DNA from: Paraburkholderia tuberum STM678
GTDB taxonomy: Bacteria; Pseudomonadota; Gammaproteobacteria; Burkholderiales; Burkholderiaceae
Length of the DNA stretch: 64,000 bases
Direction of reading: 5' to 3'
NCBI RefSeq assembly: GCF_902833905.1
Contig: NZ_CADFGP010000026.1
Location: 1 to 64,000 of the forward strand
Under the pieces are notes generated by a model, which saw nothing but the letters and a program-made list of their open reading frames with translations, was not told the DNA's origin and ran no database searches. This document shows, piece by piece, positions 1 to 9,016 of the stretch; position 1 is the first letter of the stretch, and every line of letters starts with the position of its first letter. A program made the translations under genes and the position numbers.

Positions 1-462
1 GCGTGGATGTTCGCCGAATGGGCAGCCAAGGGCAAGCCGTCGGTGCTCGGTATCGTGTCGGGCGCGGTCGCGGGTCTGGTGGCGATTACGCCAGCGTCGG
101 GCTTCGTCGGCACGGTCGGGGCGCTCGTGATCGGTATCGTCGCGGGTGTGGTCTGCTTCTGGGCGGCCACGTGGCTCAAGCACAAGTTCGGGTACGACGA
201 TTCGCTCGACGCGTTCGGCGTGCACTGCATCGGCGGGATCATCGGTGCGCTGCTGACCGGCGTGTTCGCGGTCAAGGACATCAGCGGCTCGGACGGCAGC
301 GTGATCCTGCAGGCGAAGGGCGTGCTGACGACGCTGATCTACAGCGGCGTGGTGAGCTTCGTGCTGCTGAAGATCATCGACCTGGTGATGGGCATCCGCG
401 TGACCGAAGAGCAGGAGCGCGAAGGCCTCGACGTGAGCCTGCACGGCGAGAAAGTCGAATAA
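1..462 (+). CDS. amtB: Ammonium transporter, C-terminal part (5' end outside window)
   Basis: This is the last 153 residues of an Amt/AmtB inner-membrane ammonium channel; the reading frame is open from base 1, so the gene starts before the window. Several hydrophobic helices are visible. The segment AFGVHCIGGIIGAL carries the conserved histidine of the Amt pore (FGVH-x-x-GG context), and VAITPASGFV is a typical Amt loop. The cytoplasmic tail ends in a charged stretch (EEQEREGLDV...). Amt proteins conduct ammonium and are usually gated by a PII protein (GlnK); glnK is often upstream, which cannot be seen here. A strong terminator follows. Confidence 0.93.
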   Translation, partial: AWMFAEWAAKGKPSVLGIVSGAVAGLVAITPASGFVGTVGALVIGIVAGVVCFWAATWLKHKFGYDDSLDAFGVHCIGGIIGALLTGVFAVKDISGSDGSVILQAKGVLTTLIYSGVVSFVLLKIIDLVMGIRVTEEQEREGLDVSLHGEKVE

Positions 463-540
463 CGGAGAACCTGTCCCGGTTCGGCCCGGGCTCCCGGGCC
501 CGTCAGTAAGAAAAAATGGTTAAGCAAGCGCAGCAATTTC

Positions 541-565
541 GCCCGCCTTCATGGCGGGCTTTTTT
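541..565 (+). terminator. Rho-independent terminator of amtB
   Basis: A 7-bp stem GCCCGCC/GGCGGGC (541-547 and 553-559) with a 5-base loop is followed directly by six T residues. It lies about 80 bases after the amtB stop codon and separates amtB from gshA. Confidence 0.85.
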
Positions 566-714
566 CTTGCTGATCGGGTTGCGAACGGCGATTTTCCGCG
601 CCTATCATCGAGATAGGGAGAATGCATTCGAGTCTGCTTGCGAATGGAGAAACCGTCCCCAAATGGACAAAGCATTTGCTCTACAATCTTTTTTCTCCAG
701 TCTGCGAGTGATCA

Positions 715-2004
715 ATGGTTCCGCACCTAGTTACGGCGTTAAACGGCCCGCTGCTCGACCTCGAGCGGAAGATCCTCGACGCCACGCCCGCTATCGAACG
801 CTGGTTCCGGCTCGAATGGCAGGAGCACACGCCACCGTTCTACTGTTCCGTCGATCTGCGTAACGCGGGCTTCAAGCTCGCGCCGGTCGACACCAATCTG
901 TTTCCCGGCGCGTTCAACAATCTGTCGCAGGAAGTGCTGCCGCTCGCGGTGCAGGCCGCGATGGCCTCGATCGAAAAGATCTGCCCGGACGCGAAGAATC
1001 TGCTCGTTATTCCCGAGCGTCACACCCGCAACGCGTTCTACCTCGAAAACGTCGCCCGGCTTGCGTCGATCATGCGCCAGGCGGGTCTGAACGTACGCTT
1101 CGGCACGCTCGACGAAACCATCAACGGCCCGGTCACGATCGCGCTGTCGGACGGCCAGAAGCTGGTGCTCGAACCGCTCGAGCGCTCGCAGCGGCGCCTT
1201 GGTCTGAAGAACTTCGACCCGTGCTCGATCCTTCTGAACAACGATCTGTCCGGCGGTATTCCGCCCGTGCTCGAAAACCTGCACGAGCAGTACCTGCTGC
1301 CGCCGCTGCATGCGGGCTGGGCGGTGCGTCGCAAGTCGACGCATTTCTCGTGCTATGACGACGTCGCGAAGAAGTTCGCGAAGATGGTCGAGATCGATCC
1401 GTGGATGATCAATCCGTATTTCGCGCACGTCGAGGGCGTCGACTTCCAGCAGCGCACCGGCGAGGAAGCCCTTGCCGATGCGATCGACGGCGTGCTGAAG
1501 AAGATCGCGCGCAAGTATCGCGAGTACGGCATCTCCGAAAAACCGTATGTCGTGATCAAGTCCGATGCGGGCACCTACGGCATGGGCGTGATGACCGTGC
1601 ACGACGCGTCGGAAGTCGCCGCGCTGACGAAGCGCGAACGCACGCGCATGGCCGCGACCAAAGACGGCCTCGAAGTGCACGACGTGATCGTGCAGGAAGG
1701 TGTCTACACGTTCGAGCGCATCGGCGAGGAGGTCGCCGAGCCGGTCGTCTACATGATCGACCGCTATGTGGTGGGCGGCTTCTATCGCGTGCACGGCAGC
1801 CGCGAGCGCGACCAGAACCTGAACGCGCCGGGCATGCACTTCGTGCCGCTCGGCTTCGAACACACGGCGCTGCCCGATGCGCACGCGAAGCCCGGCGCGG
1901 CGCCGCCGAACCGCTTCTATATGTATGGCGTCGTGGCGCGGCTCGGGTTGCTGGCCGCATCGGTCGAACTCGAAAAGACCGATCCTGAAGCGATCCAGGT
2001 CTAA
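715..2004 (+). CDS. gshA: Glutamate--cysteine ligase
   Basis: A 429-residue protein of the proteobacterial glutamate--cysteine ligase family found in Burkholderia and Acidithiobacillus, unrelated in length and sequence to E. coli GshA. It makes gamma-glutamylcysteine from glutamate, cysteine and ATP, the first step of glutathione synthesis, in the cytosol. The C-terminal half has glycine-rich, ATP-grasp-like stretches (YVVIKSDAGTYGMGVMTV). The ATG at 715 opens with MVPHLVTALNGPL; no strong Shine-Dalgarno is visible. gshB follows 103 bases downstream in the same direction, so the two enzymes are probably co-transcribed. The family assignment is by recognition of sequence and context. Confidence 0.9.
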   Translation: MVPHLVTALNGPLLDLERKILDATPAIERWFRLEWQEHTPPFYCSVDLRNAGFKLAPVDTNLFPGAFNNLSQEVLPLAVQAAMASIEKICPDAKNLLVIPERHTRNAFYLENVARLASIMRQAGLNVRFGTLDETINGPVTIALSDGQKLVLEPLERSQRRLGLKNFDPCSILLNNDLSGGIPPVLENLHEQYLLPPLHAGWAVRRKSTHFSCYDDVAKKFAKMVEIDPWMINPYFAHVEGVDFQQRTGEEALADAIDGVLKKIARKYREYGISEKPYVVIKSDAGTYGMGVMTVHDASEVAALTKRERTRMAATKDGLEVHDVIVQEGVYTFERIGEEVAEPVVYMIDRYVVGGFYRVHGSRERDQNLNAPGMHFVPLGFEHTALPDAHAKPGAAPPNRFYMYGVVARLGLLAASVELEKTDPEAIQV

Positions 2005-2107
2005 GCCGCCTCGCGCGGCAGGATGGCGGCATGCGTGCCGCCATCGCCGTCTTCAAAGACTATATTGACGAACAATGTCACGCCCTTCAGGGCGCACCGG
2101 GACTTTC

Positions 2108-3064
2108 ATGGACATTCTTTTCATCGCCGATCCGCTCAGCCATTTCAAGGTCTACAAAGACACGACCTACGCGATGATGGCCGAAGCGGCGCGGCGCGGC
2201 CACACGGTGTACACCTGCGGGCCGAAGCATCTGGCGTGGACGGGCGGCGATGTCGAGGCGAACGTGCAGCGCATTGCGATCGTCGGCGATACCACGGATC
2301 TGCATCGTGATGTCTGGTTTGCCGCCGATGCCGCCACGCCGCGCGCACTCGCGAGCTTCGGCGCGGTCGTGATGCGCAAGGACCCGCCGTTCGACATGGA
2401 ATACGTGACGTCGACCTGGCTGCTCGAACTGGCCGAGCGTGGCGGCGCACGCATCTTCAACAAACCGCAGGCGATCCGCGATCATTCGGAGAAGCTCGCA
2501 ATCGGCGAGTTCGCGCAGTTCGTCGCGCCGACGCTGGTCACTCGCGACCCGGCGCGTCTGCGCGCGTTCCACGAACAGCACGGCGACGTGATCCTGAAGC
2601 CGCTCGACGGCATGGGCGGCATGGGCGTATTCCGCGTGAAGGCGGACGGCATGAACCTCGGCTCGATCGTCGAAATGCTGAGCCACGACGGCGCGCGCTC
2701 GGTGATGGCGCAGAAATTCATCCCCGAGATCAAGGAAGGTGACAAGCGCATCCTGCTGATCGGCGGCGAAGCGGTGCCGTACTCGCTCGCGCGCATTCCT
2801 CAGGGTAATGAGGTGCGCGGCAATCTGGCGGCCGGCGGACTGGGCGTCGCGCGGCCGCTCAGCGAGCAGGATCGCAAGATCGCCGATACGCTCGCGCCGG
2901 TGCTGGCGGCGCGCGGCCTGCTGCTGGTCGGACTCGATGCGATCGGCGACTGGCTCACCGAAGTCAACGTCACGAGCCCGACGTGTTTCCGCGAGATCAT
3001 GGACCAGACCGGCTTCGACGTCGCCGCGATGTTCGTCGACGCGCTGGAGCGCGCGGTCGGCTGA
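2108..3064 (+). CDS. gshB: Glutathione synthetase
   Basis: A 318-residue ATP-grasp enzyme that joins gamma-glutamylcysteine and glycine to give glutathione. The start MDILFIADPLSHFKVYKDTTYAMM matches the usual N-terminus of the family; an in-frame ATG 33 bases upstream gives an unconserved extension and was rejected. Visible landmarks are the MRKDPPFDMEY substrate motif near residue 90, the glycine-rich loop LKPLDGMGGMGVFR, and the C-terminal Mg/ATP segment LTEVNVTSPTCFREI. Length equals the E. coli enzyme. It directly follows gshA. Confidence 0.96.
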   Translation: MDILFIADPLSHFKVYKDTTYAMMAEAARRGHTVYTCGPKHLAWTGGDVEANVQRIAIVGDTTDLHRDVWFAADAATPRALASFGAVVMRKDPPFDMEYVTSTWLLELAERGGARIFNKPQAIRDHSEKLAIGEFAQFVAPTLVTRDPARLRAFHEQHGDVILKPLDGMGGMGVFRVKADGMNLGSIVEMLSHDGARSVMAQKFIPEIKEGDKRILLIGGEAVPYSLARIPQGNEVRGNLAAGGLGVARPLSEQDRKIADTLAPVLAARGLLLVGLDAIGDWLTEVNVTSPTCFREIMDQTGFDVAAMFVDALERAVG

Positions 3065-3307
3065 CGCGTGGCGCTCGCGTGGCGCGCCGACGCAGCGGCC
3101 TTGATTGCCCGGCTGCACCCCCAATCTGTGTAGTAAATCCGCATCAGGCGTGGCCTCGGCATTGGCGCGAAAATGAGGCTGCTACAATGCCCGCTCTCCC
3201 GACGATGCATTCCCGCCCTCGCGACCCACGGCCGGTCCGGGGCGATGGCGAACCGGGCTCGAGTCCCGGTCCACGGTTTGGGGCCGTTCTTTTGCAGTAA
3301 GGCTGAC

Positions 3308-3835
3308 ATGGCAGGCATTCTGATCATTGCGCACGCTCCATTCGCCACCGCGTTGCGCGATTGCATTTCCCACATCTATGGCGGTTTGCCGGCGCGTATC
3401 GGCGTGATCGACGTGTCGCCGGATTGCGATCCTGCGCAGGTCGTCGCGTTCGCGAATTCGGAAGTCGTGCGGCTGAAGGAAGAGAACGGCGCGCTCGTGC
3501 TGACCGACATGTTCGGCGCGACGCCGGCCAACATCGCGGGCCGGCTCGCCACCGTGCCGGACGTGCGTGTGCTGTGCGGCGTCAATCTGCCGATGCTGGT
3601 GCGCGCGGTCTGCTATCGCGCGACGCCGCTCGACACGCTCGTCGACAAGGCGCTCGCCGGCGCGACCAAGGGCGTGCACGCGATCGGACCGGCGATGCCG
3701 ACACCGGTCACGCCGTCAGCGTGCGCTGCCGAGTGCCTGCCGGCGCTGCCGCCTGACGCGGCGGCCGCCGACTGTGTTCCCGCTTTGCCGGCCGATGCCG
3801 ATCTGACGCAAAAGACGGACGCGACCGGCCTGTAA
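3308..3835 (+). CDS. PTS EIIA component, mannose (EIIA-Man) family
   Basis: A 175-residue cytosolic phosphocarrier of the mannose-family EIIA fold. It starts MAGILIIAHAPFATAL, with the phosphorylatable histidine at residue 9, and keeps the family motifs GALVLTDMFGATPANIA (61-77) and GVNLPMLVRAV. The fold ends near residue 125. After it comes an unusual tail of about 45 residues in which a (D/E)C(L/V)PALP-x-DA unit occurs twice. In betaproteobacteria this EIIA sits with HPr and EI and is thought to be regulatory rather than sugar-transporting; no EIIB/C partner is adjacent. The ATG at 3308 was chosen because it opens the conserved domain; upstream in-frame starts add unrelated sequence. Confidence 0.88.
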   Translation: MAGILIIAHAPFATALRDCISHIYGGLPARIGVIDVSPDCDPAQVVAFANSEVVRLKEENGALVLTDMFGATPANIAGRLATVPDVRVLCGVNLPMLVRAVCYRATPLDTLVDKALAGATKGVHAIGPAMPTPVTPSACAAECLPALPPDAAAADCVPALPADADLTQKTDATGL

Positions 3836-3959
3836 GCCGGGCTGGTTCGCAGGCAAGCTTCGACGGATTCAAGCGGTTTCACAACGGTGCCGATCGCATT
3901 GAAGCCGCTTTGCAGTAACACTTTTCACCATTTCATTCACCCGCGCTTCGGACCATCAC

Positions 3960-4229
3960 ATGCTGCAACAGGAAACGACAATTGTGAACAAGCTGGGGCT
4001 GCACGCGCGCGCGTCGGCCAAGTTGACGCAACTCGCGGGCAACTACCAGGCGGAAATCTGGATGAGCCGCAATGGCCGTCGTATCAACGCGAAGAGCATC
4101 ATGGGCGTGATGATGCTGGCCGCGGGCATCGGCAGTACCGTGCTGATCGAAACGGAAGGCACCGACGAACAGGACGCGATGGACGCGCTCTTGAAACTGA
4201 TCGCCGATAAATTTGGCGAAGGTCAATAA
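3960..4229 (+). CDS. ptsH: Phosphocarrier protein HPr
   Basis: An 89-residue HPr that passes phosphate from EI (His-15) to EIIA proteins. The active-site motif KLGLHARASAKL places the histidine at residue 15. Ser-46 lies in INAKSIMGVMML, the site modified by HPr kinase in organisms that have HprK. Burkholderiaceae usually carry hprK beside rapZ, and rapZ lies at the end of this window. ptsH is 124 bases after the EIIA gene and is closed by a terminator, so EI downstream is probably read at least partly from another promoter. Confidence 0.97.
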   Translation: MLQQETTIVNKLGLHARASAKLTQLAGNYQAEIWMSRNGRRINAKSIMGVMMLAAGIGSTVLIETEGTDEQDAMDALLKLIADKFGEGQ

Positions 4230-4264
4230 AGCCGCGCGCTTTGCGTTCGACAAACCCGAAAATG

Positions 4265-4290
4265 CCGCGGCTCAGTCCGCGGTTTTTTTT
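4265..4290 (+). terminator. Rho-independent terminator after ptsH
   Basis: CCGCGG (4265-4270), a 6-base loop, CCGCGG (4277-4282) and then eight T residues. It lies 35 bases downstream of the ptsH stop and would separate ptsH from ptsI or attenuate read-through into it. Confidence 0.85.
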
Positions 4291-4601
4291 CGGTGCGCCG
4301 ACATCTGAATATCAGAAGAGGCGCGCTGTTAATCGACATTAAAGGGATCTAGAAGCGGCGCGAAAGCCATCGGGAAGAGTGCGTAAGACGACATGCGTTT
4401 TCAATGTTTAAACCATATGTTCTGCGCGACGTGTATAAAGCGAAGCTTCGCCGGGTACGAGGGCACCTCATTGCGATAATCCGTGCTGCGCTGCACACAC
4501 CGCCGACACACTTCAAAAAGGCGCGGAATTTATAATGCCCAGTACAGTCTGAGAGCATTGCAGCGGTTTGCCGCGGCATTACACAACTAGAGGAGGTGCG
4601 C
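4291..4601 (+). promoter_or_regulatory. Intergenic region with a probable ptsI promoter
   Basis: About 300 bases without a gene between the ptsH terminator and ptsI. A perfect -10 hexamer TATAAT stands at 4531-4536, 65 bases before the ptsI start; no convincing -35 is seen at the right distance. A strong ribosome binding site AGGAGG is at 4591-4596. The region is visibly more AT-rich than its surroundings. A separate ptsI promoter is an inference from the terminator before it and the -10 box in it. Confidence 0.45.
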
Positions 4602-6344
4602 GTGTCATTCACGCTGCATGGAATTCCCGTGTCACGCGGTATCGCCATCGGGCGGGCCTATCTGATCGCCCCGGCAGCACTCGACGTAGACCACTATCTG
4701 ATCGAACCGCCCCAGATCGAAGGGGAGGTCGGGCGTTTTCGCGCGGCTCAGCAACGCGTGCATGAAGAACTCAACGTATTGCGCGCCGATCTTGCCGCGG
4801 ATGCCCCGAGCGAAATGGGCGCGTTCATCGACGTTCACACGATGATCCTGAACGACGTCATGCTCGTTCAGGAAACCATCGACCTGATCCGCACGCGCCG
4901 CTACAACGTGGAATGGGCGCTGACCGAACAGCTCGAAAGACTGTCGCGCCATTTCGACACTATCGAAGACGAATACCTGCGCGAGCGCAAGGCCGATATC
5001 GAGCAGGTCGTCGAGCGCGTGCTGAAGGCGCTCGCGGGCGCGCCGGGCATCGTCGGCAACGTGCATGGCGCGTGCGACGAGATGATCGTGGTCGCGCACG
5101 ACATCGCGCCGGCCGACATGATGCAGTTCAAGACGCAGACGTTCCAGGGCTTCGTCACCGATCTGGGCGGGCGCACGTCGCACACCGCGATCGTCGCGCG
5201 CAGCCTCGGCATTCCGGCCGCGGTCGGCGTGCAGCATGCGAGCGCGCTGATCCGCCAGGACGATCTGATCATCGTCGATGGCGACCACGGCATCGTGATC
5301 GTCGATCCCGCGCCGATCGTGCTCGAGGAATACTCGTACCGGCAAAGCGAGAAGGAGCTCGAGCAGCGCAAGCTGCAACGGCTCAAGTTCTCGCCGACGC
5401 AAACGCTGTGCGGCACGCGCATCGAACTGTGCGCGAACATCGAGTTGCCGGACGACGCGCGCGCGGCGGTCGAATCGGGCGCGACCGGCGTGGGTCTGTT
5501 CCGCACCGAGTTTCTGTTCATGAATCACAAGCACCGGATGCCCGAAGAGGAGGCGCAGTTCAGCGCGTATCGTCGCGCGGTCGAACTGATGAACGGCTTG
5601 CCGGTCACGATCCGCACGATCGACGTCGGCGCCGACAAGCCGCTCGATTCGATGGGCGGCGACGGCTACGAGACCGCCGCGAATCCGGCGCTCGGTTTGC
5701 GCGCGATTCGCTGGAGCCTGTCCGAGCCGCAGATGTTCCTCACGCAGTTGCGCGCGATCCTGCGCGCGTCGGCGTTCGGCAGGGTGAAGATCCTGATCCC
5801 GATGCTCGCGCACGCGCAGGAAATCGACCAGACGCTCGATCTGATCCGCGAAGCGAAGCGTCAACTCGACGACGCGGGTATCGCTTACGATCCGAACGTG
5901 CAGGTGGGCGCGATGATCGAGATCCCGGCCGCCGCGATCGCGTTGCCGCTGTTTCTGAAGCGGCTCGATTTCCTGTCGATCGGCACCAACGATCTGATTC
6001 AGTACACGCTCGCGATCGATCGCGCGGACAACGCGGTCGCGCATCTGTACGACCCGCTGCATCCGGCCGTGCTGCATCTGATCGCGTTCACGCTGCGCGA
6101 GGCGAAGCGCGCGGGCGTGCCCGTGTCGGTGTGCGGTGAGATGGCGGGCGATCCGGCGTTGACGCGTCTGCTGCTCGGCATGGGTCTGACCGAGTTTTCG
6201 ATGCATCCGAGCCAACTGCTCGAGGTCAAGCAGGAGGTGCTGCGCTCGCATCTGAAGACGCTCGAAAAGCCCGTTGCCGACGTGCTGGCTTCGTTCGAGC
6301 CGGAGGAGGTGCAAGCGGCGCTCAAGCGGGTCGCGCTGGTTTGA
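4602..6344 (+). CDS. ptsI: PTS enzyme I (phosphoenolpyruvate--protein phosphotransferase)
   Basis: A 580-residue EI that takes phosphate from phosphoenolpyruvate and gives it to HPr. Order of parts: the HPr-binding N-domain, the swivel domain with the phospho-histidine in GGRTSHTAIVAR (His about 194), and the PEP-binding barrel with LFRTEFLFMN, IRTIDVGADKPL and LSIGTNDLIQYTLAIDR. The conserved N-terminus SFTLHGIPVSRGIAIG is best served by the GTG at 4602, six bases after an AGGAGG at 4591-4596. A GTG at 4596 would overlap that Shine-Dalgarno and is less likely. Confidence 0.96.
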   Translation: MSFTLHGIPVSRGIAIGRAYLIAPAALDVDHYLIEPPQIEGEVGRFRAAQQRVHEELNVLRADLAADAPSEMGAFIDVHTMILNDVMLVQETIDLIRTRRYNVEWALTEQLERLSRHFDTIEDEYLRERKADIEQVVERVLKALAGAPGIVGNVHGACDEMIVVAHDIAPADMMQFKTQTFQGFVTDLGGRTSHTAIVARSLGIPAAVGVQHASALIRQDDLIIVDGDHGIVIVDPAPIVLEEYSYRQSEKELEQRKLQRLKFSPTQTLCGTRIELCANIELPDDARAAVESGATGVGLFRTEFLFMNHKHRMPEEEAQFSAYRRAVELMNGLPVTIRTIDVGADKPLDSMGGDGYETAANPALGLRAIRWSLSEPQMFLTQLRAILRASAFGRVKILIPMLAHAQEIDQTLDLIREAKRQLDDAGIAYDPNVQVGAMIEIPAAAIALPLFLKRLDFLSIGTNDLIQYTLAIDRADNAVAHLYDPLHPAVLHLIAFTLREAKRAGVPVSVCGEMAGDPALTRLLLGMGLTEFSMHPSQLLEVKQEVLRSHLKTLEKPVADVLASFEPEEVQAALKRVALV

Positions 6345-6380
6345 ATCTGACGCGCATCGTCTTGCCTCGTTGAACGAAAA

Positions 6381-6402
6381 AACGCCGCACATGTGCGGCG
6401 TT
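6381..6402 (-). terminator. Terminator of the moeB-like gene (minus strand)
   Basis: A 10-bp perfect stem AACGCCGCAC/GTGCGGCGTT with a 2-base loop. On the minus strand it is followed by TTTTT, the expected order for a gene read leftward; it is 43 bases past the stop of the HesA/MoeB/ThiF gene. It also lies at the 3' end of ptsI and could serve both. Confidence 0.7.
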
Positions 6403-6444
6403 CTGCTATTTCGGCGTCACGCGAACGGGCAGTGCGGAACCGCC

Positions 6445-7203
6445 TCAAGACCCGGGCGCGTGGCCGCACACCGGACAATCCGGCTGACGTCCGATGCGCA
6501 TCGTGTTCCATTCCATCCGCAGCGAATCGAGCATCGTCAGGCGGCCCACGAGCGGCGTGCCGATTGCGCCGATCACCTTCAGCGCTTCGGCAGCCTGCAT
6601 CGAACCGATGATGCCGACCGTCGGCGCGAACACGCCCATCGTCGAGCATGCGACTTCTTCGAACGGCTGGTCTTCGGGAAACACGCACGCGTAGCACGGC
6701 GACGCTTCATCGCGGAAATCGAAAGTGCTGATCTGGCCGTCGAAGCGCAGCGCCGCGCCCGACACGAGCGGCACGCGATGCTTGACGCACGCGCGGTTGA
6801 TCGCGTGACGCGTCGCGAAGTTGTCGGTGCAATCGAGCACGACACTCGCGTGCGGCACCTCGCGGTCGAGCCACGCATCGTCGACGCGCTCGGCCACCGC
6901 GTTGACGACGACCTCGGGATTGATCCGCGCGAGCATGTCGCGCCCGGACTCGACCTTCCTACGTCCAACCGACGCGCTCACGTGCAGGATCTGTCGTTGT
7001 AGATTAGTCAGGTCGACGATATCGGCATCGACGAGCGTCAGACGGCCGACGCCCGCCGCCGCGAGATACAGCGCGGCTGGCGAACCGAGCCCGCCCGCGC
7101 CGACGATGATCGCGTGGGCGTCGATAAAACGCTGCTGCGCCTCGATGCCGATTTCATCGACGAGGATGTGGCGGGAGTAGCGAAGGAGTTGATCGTCATT
7201 CAT
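6445..7203 (-). CDS. HesA/MoeB/ThiF family adenylyltransferase
   Basis: A 252-residue E1-like enzyme that adenylates the C-terminal glycine of a small sulfur carrier (MoaD or ThiS type). The nucleotide-binding loop is VGAGGLGS (residues 34-41). Further landmarks are VLDCTDNFATRHAIN, the zinc-ligand pair CYAC and its C-terminal partner CPVC, and the conserved cysteine in EEVACSTMGVFAP. Length fits MoeB/ThiF without a rhodanese tail. It is transcribed after ctpA in the same direction. Sequence alone does not say whether it serves molybdopterin or thiamine synthesis; no genes of either pathway are adjacent. Confidence 0.9.
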   Translation of the reverse strand: MNDDQLLRYSRHILVDEIGIEAQQRFIDAHAIIVGAGGLGSPAALYLAAAGVGRLTLVDADIVDLTNLQRQILHVSASVGRRKVESGRDMLARINPEVVVNAVAERVDDAWLDREVPHASVVLDCTDNFATRHAINRACVKHRVPLVSGAALRFDGQISTFDFRDEASPCYACVFPEDQPFEEVACSTMGVFAPTVGIIGSMQAAEALKVIGAIGTPLVGRLTMLDSLRMEWNTMRIGRQPDCPVCGHAPGS

Positions 7204-7375
7204 GGCGGGGCGCGTGGGGTGTGTCGCTATGTCGCTGTGTCGCGCAAGGAGAGGCAGGCCGAGGGGCCGCGGCGCGCATTCGTGGCTGTTATTTTAATCG
7301 CGCGGGGAGGGTGGCGGTTGCGGCTTGCCGTGATGCGCCACCGGTTAGGCGGCGGCTTTTGCTGAAACTGTTGCG

Positions 7376-7412
7376 GCGTGTCTTCGCAGACTATCGTGCT
7401 GCGAAGACACGC
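7376..7412 (-). terminator. Long hairpin just after ctpA
   Basis: A perfect 14-bp stem (7376-7389 paired with 7399-7412) with a 9-base loop, 27 bases past the ctpA stop on the minus strand. There is no T-run on either side, so a classical Rho-independent terminator is doubtful. It may mark the 3' end of ctpA mRNA or protect it from nucleases. Confidence 0.45.
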
Positions 7413-7438
7413 GCGGGGTTCGCTGCCTGTCGGTCAGC

Positions 7439-9016
7439 TTACTTGCCAGCGGGAGCCGGTGCCGAAGCCGGCGCCGGTCCCGATGCGCCCGGCACCGGTT
7501 GCGTCGGCTTCACCGCGACCGGCGCGGAGGCCGACGTGCCCGGCTTGTTCTGCGCGAGACGGCGCTCCATCAGCGACTTCGATTCCTGAACCGGCTTGCC
7601 TTCGAGCTTGTCGACCGCCTGTTGCAGCATGAAGTCGTCGGCCGAACCGAACTCGACCGGCTTGCGTTCGCGCTCCTTCTGGCGCTGTTCCGGCGTCTTC
7701 TTGTCGTTCTGCTCTTCGAGTTGACGCAGTTGCTCCATGCGCTCCTGCTCGCGCTGCTCCGCTTCCTTCTTCTCGTTCGGGTCCTGCGTGTTCGCGAGGT
7801 GATTCGAGTAGTCGACTTCGCGGGTCACGAGCGCGTCGTCCGGATCGCCGTCCGCGTACTGATCGACCGGAATGTCGGGGCGGATGCCCTTGTTCTGGAT
7901 CGAACGGCCGCTCGGCGTGTAGTAATACGCGGTGGTGAGGCGCAGTGCGGTGTCGGCCGTCAGGGGGCGCACGGTTTGCACCGAACCCTTGCCGAACGTG
8001 GTCTTGCCGAGAATCAGCGCGCGGTGCTGATCCTGCAGCGCGCCCGCGACGATTTCCGACGCCGACGCCGAATACGCGTTGGTCAGCACGATCATGGGCA
8101 CGGTCTTGAAGATGGCCGGGACGTCCTTGAGCGGATCGCTGTCGAACGATTGCAGACGGTAGTTATCGTAGGTGTCGCGATAGATCTGCTTCGAATCCGG
8201 AATCTGGCCGTTGGTCGACACCACCACCGAATTCGGCGGCAGGAACGCGCCCGCGACGCCGACCGCGCTTTGCAGCAGACCGCCGCCGTTGTTGCGCAGG
8301 TCGAGGATGAGGCCCTTCAGGTTCGGCTCCTGGCGCGCGAGATCCTGCAGCTTGGCCGCGAGGTCAGGCGTGGTGCGTTCCTGGAAGCTCGTGATGCGCA
8401 CGTACGCGAAGCCCGGCGCGACGATCTTGCCCTTCACCGACTGCACCTTGATGATCGCGCGCGTGACGGTGAGCGGGAACGTGCGGTCGTCGGTCTTGCG
8501 GAAGATGGTCAGCGTGACCTTGGTGCCCGGATCGCCGCGCATCTGCTTGACCGCCTGGTCGAGCGTCATGCCGCGCACGGGCTTGTCGTTGATGCGCGTG
8601 ATCAGGTCGCCCGGACGGATGCCGGCGCGGAACGCGGGCGTGTCTTCGATTGGCGAAATTACCTTGATCAGGCCGTCTTCCGACGAAATTTCGATGCCGA
8701 GGCCCGCGAAGCGGCCCTTGGTCTGCTCCTGCAGCTCTTCGTAGTCGGTCTTGTCGAGGTACGACGAGTGCGGGTCGAGGCTGGACACCATGCCCTTGAT
8801 CGCGGCGGTGAGCAGCTTCTTGTCGTCGACCGGTTCAACGTATTCGTGCTTGATCTGCCCGAACACTTCGGCGAAAAGCCTGAGCTGGTCTAGCGGCAGC
8901 GGGGCGACCGCAGCGCTAGCGGGTTGCTGGGCCGAGGCGGAGTATTGCAGGGTGGCAAAGACACCGGTAGCAAGGCCCGCGGCAATCAGGCCGAAATTTT
9001 TCAGGTTCTTTCGCAT
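7439..9016 (-). CDS. ctpA: Carboxyl-terminal processing protease (S41 family)
   Basis: A 525-residue periplasmic serine protease. The start MRKNLKNFGLIAAGLATGVF opens a signal peptide or anchor ending near ASAQ; upstream in-frame starts give unrelated sequence. A PDZ domain follows (about residues 95-175; AGIRPGDLITRINDKPVRGMT), then the S41 core with the nucleophile motif YSASASE and the lysine of TTFGKGSVQ. The tail after about residue 420 is charged and low-complexity (EQREQERMEQLRQLEEQ), then Ala/Pro-rich. Such enzymes trim periplasmic or cell-wall-related proteins. It lies between gpmA and the moeB-like gene, all leftward. Confidence 0.93.
   Translation of the reverse strand: MRKNLKNFGLIAAGLATGVFATLQYSASAQQPASAAVAPLPLDQLRLFAEVFGQIKHEYVEPVDDKKLLTAAIKGMVSSLDPHSSYLDKTDYEELQEQTKGRFAGLGIEISSEDGLIKVISPIEDTPAFRAGIRPGDLITRINDKPVRGMTLDQAVKQMRGDPGTKVTLTIFRKTDDRTFPLTVTRAIIKVQSVKGKIVAPGFAYVRITSFQERTTPDLAAKLQDLARQEPNLKGLILDLRNNGGGLLQSAVGVAGAFLPPNSVVVSTNGQIPDSKQIYRDTYDNYRLQSFDSDPLKDVPAIFKTVPMIVLTNAYSASASEIVAGALQDQHRALILGKTTFGKGSVQTVRPLTADTALRLTTAYYYTPSGRSIQNKGIRPDIPVDQYADGDPDDALVTREVDYSNHLANTQDPNEKKEAEQREQERMEQLRQLEEQNDKKTPEQRQKERERKPVEFGSADDFMLQQAVDKLEGKPVQESKSLMERRLAQNKPGTSASAPVAVKPTQPVPGASGPAPASAPAPAGK

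Noticed and set aside
739..1884. A 381-codon frame antisense to gshA.
   Set aside because: Arg/His/Val-rich composition typical of shadow frames in high-GC genes; gshA on the other strand is clearly conserved. The same reasoning removed long antisense frames over gshB, ptsI, coxB, ctaD, nagE, the EIIA-HPr-EI gene and ctpA.
3160..3188. TTGGCG and TACAAT before the EIIA gene as a promoter.
   Set aside because: The spacer is only 15 bases and the -35 is weak, so it is not listed as a feature.
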